Assembly: GCF_042653205.1 (NCBI RefSeq)
Contig: NZ_JBHSHY010000003.1
Location: 176,734 to 240,733 of the forward strand
DNA length: 64,000 nt
Reading direction: 5' to 3'
Origin: Paenibacillus_Z sp042653205
Lineage (GTDB): Bacteria; Bacillota; Bacilli; Paenibacillales; Paenibacillaceae
This document shows positions 58,753-64,000 of the stretch, piece by piece. A program made the translations under genes and the position numbers. The notes under the pieces were generated by a model. The model saw only the letters and a list, made by a program, of their open reading frames with translations. It was not told the origin of the DNA and did not search any database. Every line of letters begins with the position of its first letter. Positions within the stretch are counted from its first letter, which is position 1.

Positions 58753-59577
58753 TTATTTGAGCTGAAAGCCGCTCGACATGACGTCCGCGCTCACGAACCG
58801 CTTGGCGGCGAGCAGCAGGATGATCGTCGGGGCCGTCAGGATGATGGAAAAGACCGCGCCGGCGTAAGCCGGGTAATCGCTGATGATGGAGTACATGACG
58901 ATCGGCATCGTCTTGTAGTTCGGAATGCCGACCAGGAACGTGCCCTGCGCCTCGTCGAGCGAGTTCAGGAACGTGAACACCGACGCGACGACGATGCCCG
59001 GCATGGCCATCGGCAGGGTGATCTTCAAGAACACCCGAAACGGGCCTGCGCCGACGTCCCGAGCCGATTCCTCCTGCGCCCGGTGCACGTTGCGGAAGGC
59101 GGCGGTCGGAATCCACGTCATGAACATGAGCACGTTGATCATATGAATGAGGACGACGCCGATCAGCGTGTTCATGAGGCCGAGCTTGTAAAAGAGCACC
59201 GCGATGGAGACGTACAGCCCCATCTTCGGGAACGCGTGCGTCAGCAGGAACGAAAACAGGAAGAACCGGCTGAGCGGGAAGCGGATCCGGGCGAACGCGT
59301 ACGCCGCCGGGACGCACAGCACGATGGACAAGGCCGTCACGATGGCGGCGATCATGAACGACAGGCCGATGGACTGCGGAATGTCCTCCTGCTTGAAGAC
59401 GAACGACCACCATTTCAGCGACCATTGATGCGGCAGGACGTCCGGATAGGTCCATTTGCCGGTGAAGGCCAGGATGGCTAGATTGAGCAGCGGCCCTAGG
59501 AAGAATACGACGAAGAGCGCGAGCACGATGAACTCGACGATCTTGCGGGTGCCGATCGCTTTAAGATACCAACGCAT
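58753..59577 (-). CDS. ABC transporter permease (PotC/UgpE-like)
   Basis: The 274-residue protein has six membrane segments and the loop NVHRAQEESARDVGAGPFRVFLKITLPMAMPGIV of the PotC class. It is the first transport gene after lacI. The ATG at 59577 has AAAGGAG upstream. A 9-bp hairpin (GCCGTCCGG/CCGGACGGC near 59624-59644) without T run lies between lacI and this gene and might modulate read-through. Confidence 0.95.
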   Translation of the reverse strand: MRWYLKAIGTRKIVEFIVLALFVVFFLGPLLNLAILAFTGKWTYPDVLPHQWSLKWWSFVFKQEDIPQSIGLSFMIAAIVTALSIVLCVPAAYAFARIRFPLSRFFLFSFLLTHAFPKMGLYVSIAVLFYKLGLMNTLIGVVLIHMINVLMFMTWIPTAAFRNVHRAQEESARDVGAGPFRVFLKITLPMAMPGIVVASVFTFLNSLDEAQGTFLVGIPNYKTMPIVMYSIISDYPAYAGAVFSIILTAPTIILLLAAKRFVSADVMSSGFQLK

Positions 59578-59682
59578 GAACGGATGACGCTCCTTTCGGA
59601 AATAATGGAATTGCGTAATGTTTGCCGTCCGGATTCCGGACGGCGGGCGCCGCGGATGGCGGGGCCTCTCGGATGCGGCCGC

Positions 59683-60702
59683 TCAGCGGTCGCCGCCGGT
59701 CGATTGCCGGACGACGAGCCGCGGCAGCAGCTGTCCGGGATGCGCGATGTCCGGCTCGTGCCGGATCAGCTCGTCGAGCAGCCGCACAGCCCGGGAGCCC
59801 ATCTCCCACGTATCGACGCGGACCGTGGTCAGGGACGGCGCGAACATCGCGGCGAAGTCGACGTCGTCGAAGCCGACGACGGCGATCTGCTCCGGGATGC
59901 GCGTCCCTTGCTCCAGCAGAAATTTCATGGCGCCGAGCGCGAGCATGTCGTTGGTCGCGAAGACCGCCGTGTGCCGGCCCGCCCGGAAAGGGCCGAAGTG
60001 GCGGCTCATGAGCGCGTAGCCGTCGCCGTAAGTCGACGTCTCCGCGAAATGGACCGACGCCTCGCTGATTGGCTTGCCGGCCTCTTCCATGTAGGCGAGG
60101 AAGCCCGTCAGCCGGCAATGATGGCTGCGGTGCGGCTGCGGTCCCGCGATGACGAAGATGCGCTCGTGGCCGATTCCCGTCAGGTACTCGGCGGCCATGT
60201 GCCCGCCCTCCTCGTCCTGGTTGACGATGTGGATCACGCCGCCGACGTCCGTCGAGCCGTTCACCATGACGTAGGGCACGCCGAAGTTCGTGATGTGTTC
60301 GATGACGTTGCGCTGCAGCCGGCTGATGAGGATGAGCCCGTCCACGCGCTTCTCCATCATGAAGTCGGCCGAGCGGTACGACATGTCCCGGTCGGTCGTG
60401 ACGAAGACCGAGTAGTTGAGGCGCGCCGCCTCGAGCAGAATCGCGTCGACGATCTTGCCGTAGAACGGATGCGACGCGATTGGCAGCTCCTGCCGGTACA
60501 GCAGGACGCCGATATTATGCGTGCGCTGCGAGACCATCGCCCGCGCGACCGCGTTTGGCTTGTACCGCAGCTCCTCGATCGCTTTCAGCACCTTGTCGCG
60601 CGCTTCGGGGCTGGAATAGCCTTTGCCGGTGATGATCCGCGAGACGGTGGATTTGGAGAAGCCCGCGCGAAGGGCGATTTCTTTTATCGTCGGATTATCC
60701 AA
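59683..60702 (-). CDS. LacI family transcriptional regulator
   Basis: The 339-residue repressor begins with the LacI helix-turn-helix (NPTIKEIALRAGFSKSTVSRIITGKGYSSPEARDKVLKAIEELRYKPNAVARAM) and has a periplasmic-binding-like sensor (HNIGVLLYRQE..., VVGFDDVDFAAMFAPSLTTVRVD). The TTG at 60702 is chosen: AAAGGA lies about nine bases upstream, whereas the GTG between is too close. Its own upstream region carries two head-to-tail 16-bp repeats that look like its operators. It heads the phosphoester operon and probably represses it. Confidence 0.93.
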   Translation of the reverse strand: MDNPTIKEIALRAGFSKSTVSRIITGKGYSSPEARDKVLKAIEELRYKPNAVARAMVSQRTHNIGVLLYRQELPIASHPFYGKIVDAILLEAARLNYSVFVTTDRDMSYRSADFMMEKRVDGLILISRLQRNVIEHITNFGVPYVMVNGSTDVGGVIHIVNQDEEGGHMAAEYLTGIGHERIFVIAGPQPHRSHHCRLTGFLAYMEEAGKPISEASVHFAETSTYGDGYALMSRHFGPFRAGRHTAVFATNDMLALGAMKFLLEQGTRIPEQIAVVGFDDVDFAAMFAPSLTTVRVDTWEMGSRAVRLLDELIRHEPDIAHPGQLLPRLVVRQSTGGDR

Positions 60703-60725
60703 AGGATGCACGTCCTTTCTCGCTG

Positions 60726-60757
60726 TGAGACCGTTCCCATATGAGACCGTTCCCACA
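60726..60757 (-). promoter_or_regulatory. Tandem LacI-type operators
   Basis: TGAGACCGTTCCCAYA occurs twice without gap (60726-60741 and 60742-60757). Each holds GAGACCGTTCCC, an imperfect palindrome with a central CG as in LacI-family operators. They lie 24 bases before the lacI TTG. Confidence 0.65.
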
Positions 60758-60845
60758 TCAATAGAATAGGGATACTGTGTTTCTACTGCGTTAATCGAAC
60801 CCTAACGAATTGTAAATTATCAGTCTTTTTATCCCAGAAAATAGG

Positions 60846-60881
60846 AAAAAGACCGGATCGGCAGCCCGATTCGGTCTTTTT
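60846..60881. terminator. Intrinsic terminator after the isomerase gene
   Basis: AAAAAGACCG...CGGTCTTTTT with an inner ATCGG/CCGAT stem gives T runs on both strands. It stops transcription from the isomerase gene (minus) before the lacI promoter. Confidence 0.93.
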
Positions 60882-60896
60882 GTGTAAACTGTAAAT

Positions 60897-61724
60897 TCAC
60901 GCCCACTTCATGCCAGCCTGCGCGAGCAGCGACTTCAGCGCGCGGACCGCGGTCACGACGCGCTTCGGATCGCTCGCGAACGGCAGGTAGCGATGCAGAT
61001 GGGGCTCCACGGACAAGAACCCGTCGAAGCTCCGCTCGCGCAGCGCCTCCAGCAGCTCCGGAAGCTGGCCGTCGCCCGCGCCGGCCGGCACGAAGCGCTT
61101 CGGCTCGGCCGACGCATCCTTGACGTGCACGTACGCGACGTAGGATGCCAGCTTCGGATACGCCTCCGTCATCGGCCGGATGCCCTCCATCACGAAATTG
61201 CCGGGATCGAAGGCGAGCCGGAGCGCGTCCGAACCGCAGTGGCGCAGGATGTCGAGGCAGCGGTCGTCGGTCGAGCCGTACAGCCCGCTGTCGTTCTCCA
61301 GCACGAGCGTGACGCCGTGCGGCGCCGCGGCGTCCGCCAGCCGCTTCATCCGGCTCAGCACCTCGTCCCGGCAGTCCTCCGGCCGCGCGCCCTCCGGCGG
61401 GTAGTACGAGAAGAGCCGGATATAGCGCGTCCCGAGCGCCTTCGCGGCGGCGATCGCCCGGTCCAGGGCGTCCAGCTGCGGCGCGAAATCGTCGGAGGCG
61501 GCATACTTGCCGATCGGCGAAGCGATCGAGGAGACGCCGAAGCCGCGCGCTTCCGTGATCCGGCGGACCTCGGCGAGCTCCTCGGCCGTCAGGTCGAGGA
61601 CGTTTTTGCCCCAGACGTTCCGCAGCTCGATATGGGACAGCCCTTCCTGCGACAGGACGTCAAGCTGTTCCTCCAGGTCATGCGAGATTTCGTCGGCGAA
61701 GCAGGTCAAAATTACGGCAGCCAT
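60897..61724 (-). CDS. Sugar phosphate isomerase/epimerase (xylose isomerase-like TIM barrel)
   Basis: The 275-residue protein belongs to the AP-endonuclease-2/xylose-isomerase-like family. Metal-site residues are seen in LVLENDSG (Glu), LRLAFDPGNF (Asp), YVHVKDA (His) and FLSVEPHL (Glu). Members interconvert ketoses or inosoles. It is paired with a Gfo/Idh/MocA dehydrogenase, a common combination in inositol or rare-sugar catabolism. The ATG at 61724 has AGGAGG at seven bases; the ATG at 61730 is too close. Confidence 0.93.
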   Translation of the reverse strand: MAAVILTCFADEISHDLEEQLDVLSQEGLSHIELRNVWGKNVLDLTAEELAEVRRITEARGFGVSSIASPIGKYAASDDFAPQLDALDRAIAAAKALGTRYIRLFSYYPPEGARPEDCRDEVLSRMKRLADAAAPHGVTLVLENDSGLYGSTDDRCLDILRHCGSDALRLAFDPGNFVMEGIRPMTEAYPKLASYVAYVHVKDASAEPKRFVPAGAGDGQLPELLEALRERSFDGFLSVEPHLHRYLPFASDPKRVVTAVRALKSLLAQAGMKWA

Positions 61725-61735
61725 CGTCATTCCTC

Positions 61736-62929
61736 CTAGTTGGTCTTCCCGAAGGAAGTCGACATGTCCTCGGCCGCGTCCTGCGCGCGCACGGCCTTCT
61801 TCACGTAGCTCGACGTGCGGATCCGTTCCTCGAGCTCCGCCTGGAACGCGTCGCCGTCGATCGGCACCGGCTCGGTCCGCTTCCGGAACGCGGACAGCAT
61901 GATGCCGTTCGCCAGCGTCAGCGAGCCCAGCCCTTCCGGGCCTTCCGCGATCAGCTCGACGTCCTTGCCGAGCAGCCGGTCGACCAGCCGCCGCGTGACG
62001 ACGTGGTGCCCGTTCGGAGCGCTCTCGTCGACCGCGACCTCCTCCGGCTCGATCGTCCACTCGGCGAAGCGCTGCTCTGTCTCCCGCGAGAACGCCAGCA
62101 TGGACTGCGGGTACCGGTAATGGAGCAGCTTGCCGTTCTCGAGCAGCAGCTTGCCGGTATCCCCGACGATCTCGAGCCGGTTGGTCCCCGGCAGCTCCGC
62201 CGTCGTGACGACGAGATGGCCGATCATGCCGTTCGCGTGCTCGAAGTACGCCGTAACCTCGTCCTCCACCTCGATGTCGTGGTATTTGCCGATATGCGCG
62301 TGGCCCGTGATCGCCTCCGGCAGCCCGAACAGCCACTGGTACATGTCGAGCGTGTGCGGGCATTGGTTCGTCAGGATGCCGCCGCCCTCGCCGGCCCACG
62401 TCGCGCGCCAGCCGCCGCTGTCGTAGTACGCCTGCGAGCGGAACCACTTGGTATGGATCCACGTAGCACGCGTCAGCTTGCCCAGCGTCCCGGCGGCCAG
62501 GAGTTCCTTCAGCTTGGCGTAGAACGGCAGCGTCCGCTCCTGGAACATGATGGCGAACTGCAGGCCGGGATGCGTCCGTTTCGCGTCTTCGTACGCCCGG
62601 ATCATCGCGTTCGCGGCGTTCACGTGTACCGCGATCGGCTTCTCGCACAGAACGTGGACGCCCCGTTTAAACGCTTCCATAGCAATGGTCGGATGATCGT
62701 AATGCGGCACCGCGATGATGATCAGGTCGAGGCCTGACCGGTCGAGCAGGTCCGCGGCGTCGTAATACGCTGTCGTCCCGTGCTTCCTGGCTGTCCGGTC
62801 GGCCTTCTCCCGGTCCGTGTCGCAGACGCCGACGAGTTCGACGTTATCCATGCCGCTCAAATAATTGACGTGATGCTGCCCGATGCCGCCGATGCCGACG
62901 AGGCCGATTTTGACGTTGCGCGCGTTCAT
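61736..62929 (-). CDS. Gfo/Idh/MocA family oxidoreductase
   Basis: The 397-residue enzyme has an N-terminal NAD(P)-binding domain (VKIGLVGIGGIGQHHVNYL) with the family motif CEKPIAVH and a C-terminal alpha/beta substrate domain with GGGILTNQCPHTLDMYQWLFG, whose H and D are typical active-site residues. It oxidises a sugar or cyclitol hydroxyl. GGGAGG precedes the ATG at 62929. The isomerase gene follows after eleven bases, so the pair is an operon, divergent from an AraC regulator. Confidence 0.95.
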   Translation of the reverse strand: MNARNVKIGLVGIGGIGQHHVNYLSGMDNVELVGVCDTDREKADRTARKHGTTAYYDAADLLDRSGLDLIIIAVPHYDHPTIAMEAFKRGVHVLCEKPIAVHVNAANAMIRAYEDAKRTHPGLQFAIMFQERTLPFYAKLKELLAAGTLGKLTRATWIHTKWFRSQAYYDSGGWRATWAGEGGGILTNQCPHTLDMYQWLFGLPEAITGHAHIGKYHDIEVEDEVTAYFEHANGMIGHLVVTTAELPGTNRLEIVGDTGKLLLENGKLLHYRYPQSMLAFSRETEQRFAEWTIEPEEVAVDESAPNGHHVVTRRLVDRLLGKDVELIAEGPEGLGSLTLANGIMLSAFRKRTEPVPIDGDAFQAELEERIRTSSYVKKAVRAQDAAEDMSTSFGKTN

Positions 62930-63058
62930 TCGCTTGTCCTCCCGCCTTTCTTCGATTGAAGTCTTCCCCTTCATCCTATATCATTGCAAGTACGAGTTCC
63001 TTGACGAAATTGCTTTGGAAATGGACATTCTTGCTCATGTTGCGGGGAGGCGAGACGG

Positions 63059-63916
63059 ATGCTGGGCAGCTATGTCGAGCGGATCGACGACCATGTCAAA
63101 TTCCTTCATGCGGCGCGCGTTCCGCCGTTCAACATTCATTTTCATCTGCACCGGGGCTGCGAGATCTTCTTCCTGATCCACGGAGACGTCCGCTACTTCG
63201 TGGACAAAACCGTCTACCCGCTCCAGATCGGCGACCTGATCATCACGAACGAGCACGAAATCCACAAGCCCGCCCTGACGACGGACGCGCTGTACGAGCG
63301 GGTCACGATCGAGTTCGACCCGGCGCTCATCGCGCTGTTCGAGACGGACCGGATGCGGCTGCTGCGCTGCTTCTACGACCGGCCGCCGGGCGAGTTGAAC
63401 AAGATCCGGCCGAGCGCGCAGGAACAGGCCGAGCTGTCGGGGCTGTTCGCCAAATACGCGGACCTGATGCGGGAGCCGTATCCCGAGGCGCCGCTCGTCA
63501 AGCTCAGCTGCCTGCTGGAAATACTCGCGCTGGTGCAGCGGTGCTTCTACAAGTCGCAGGAGAAGGACAAAGGGCTGGACCTGCCGCCGCGGCTCGTGCC
63601 GATCCTCGACTACCTCGACCGGCATCTCGCCGAGGACCTGTCGCTCGAGCGGCTCGAAGGACTGTTCTTCGTCAGCCGCTTCCACCTGAGCCGGCTGTTC
63701 AAGAAGCATACCGGCAGCACGATTCACGAGTACATCCTGTACAAACGGATCTCCCTCGCCAAGAAGCTGCTGAAGGACGGCCGCAGCGTGACCGACGCCT
63801 GCATGGACGCGGGATTCAACGACTACTCCGGCTTCTTGCGGATCTTCAAGAAGAAGGTCGGCCTGCTGCCGAAGCAGTACGCGAAGCAGAGCCAGGGAAC
63901 GGGCGCGGGGCGGTGA
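63059..63916 (+). CDS. AraC family transcriptional regulator with cupin domain
   Basis: The 285-residue protein has an N-terminal cupin (FNIHFHLHRGCEIFFLIHGDVRYFVDKTVYPLQIGDLIITNEHEIHKP, with the two His clusters) and a C-terminal AraC helix-turn-helix (about 185-280: SLERLEGLFFVSRFHLSRLFKKHTGSTIHEYI and SVTDACMDAGFNDYSGFLRIFKKKVGLLPKQY). GGGGAGG precedes the ATG. It is divergent from the dehydrogenase-isomerase operon and probably controls it in response to a sugar. Confidence 0.94.
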   Translation: MLGSYVERIDDHVKFLHAARVPPFNIHFHLHRGCEIFFLIHGDVRYFVDKTVYPLQIGDLIITNEHEIHKPALTTDALYERVTIEFDPALIALFETDRMRLLRCFYDRPPGELNKIRPSAQEQAELSGLFAKYADLMREPYPEAPLVKLSCLLEILALVQRCFYKSQEKDKGLDLPPRLVPILDYLDRHLAEDLSLERLEGLFFVSRFHLSRLFKKHTGSTIHEYILYKRISLAKKLLKDGRSVTDACMDAGFNDYSGFLRIFKKKVGLLPKQYAKQSQGTGAGR

Positions 63917-64000
63917 GCGGGGGCAGGAGCGCGGCGCGGGGCGCGGTGATGCGCGCAGGGCGCGGCGCGGGCGCGGGGCGCTGCGCGGGCGCGGGGCGCG
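63917..64000. other. Very GC-rich low-complexity end of window
   Basis: After the AraC stop the sequence is almost only G and C, built from GCGCGGGGCGC-like units repeated several times. No start codon with ribosome site is visible before the edge. Confidence 0.6.

Overview
The window is GC-rich (roughly 65%) DNA whose gene content points to a Gram-positive, high-GC member of the Paenibacillaceae, most like Cohnella or Paenibacillus. The grounds are the many sugar-type ABC importers paired with YesM/YesN two-component pairs or AraC proteins, a membrane-spanning AraC regulator, strong Shine-Dalgarno sites (GGAGG/AAAGGAG), frequent TTG and GTG starts, a DHH-type (Mn) pyrophosphatase, LplJ-type lipoate ligase and lipoproteins with Gly/Asn/Ser-rich linkers. 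No rRNA, tRNA, transposase, phage or CRISPR array was seen. Genus assignment is inference.

Layout. 1-3.7 kb: end of a sugar-binding lipoprotein gene and its membrane-bound AraC regulator. 3.8-10.9 kb: housekeeping and single genes (aminoglycoside-phosphotransferase-like kinase, aldo/keto reductase, ppaC, AraC, phytanoyl-CoA dioxygenase family, Dabb protein, lplJ, zinc-ribbon protein). 11-13.4 kb: a DHA2 drug exporter with its PadR regulator and two palindromic operators around the -10 box. 13.4-14.3 kb: a gene-free repeat zone. 14.4-21.2 kb: a sugar ABC importer divergent from a YesM/YesN-type two-component system. 21.4-24.4 kb: an MBOAT acyltransferase and a DltD-like SGNH protein with a stalk domain. 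24.5-26.6 kb: penicillin-binding protein 2. 27-28.3 kb: an MFS transporter with a MarR-type operator.

28.6-44.9 kb is the most notable block. It is an apparent 13-gene, same-strand operon behind a PucR regulator: an NMT1/SsuABC-type importer, gamma-glutamyltransferase, CocE-type hydrolase, CodA/AtzC-like amidohydrolase, WrbA flavoprotein, isochorismatase-fold cysteine hydrolase, cupin, amidase, creatininase-family hydrolase, FAH-family hydrolase and a GlcD-type FAD oxidase. It reads as a pathway that imports a nitrogen-containing, probably heterocyclic and acylated compound, strips it by successive C-N hydrolyses and oxidises the carbon remnant. The substrate cannot be named from sequence.

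45-53 kb: serine hydrolase, MarR (whose own promoter carries the same operator as the MFS gene at 28.4 kb), ArsR, an MFS exporter, an MBL hydrolase, two hypotheticals, and an alpha/beta hydrolase divergent from TetR with operators inside both promoters. 53.3-60.7 kb: a LacI-headed operon with a Pot/Ugp-type ABC importer, a CehA/McbA metallohydrolase whose two domains lie on separate genes, and a divergent GDPD-like gene, suggesting uptake and cleavage of phosphoesters. 60.9-63.9 kb: sugar isomerase, Gfo/Idh/MocA dehydrogenase and a divergent AraC regulator.

Two 179-bp intergenic elements, 34 kb apart, share an identical arrangement of four 21-bp motifs (+ + - -, exact 50-bp phasing) and look like an undescribed dispersed structured repeat.
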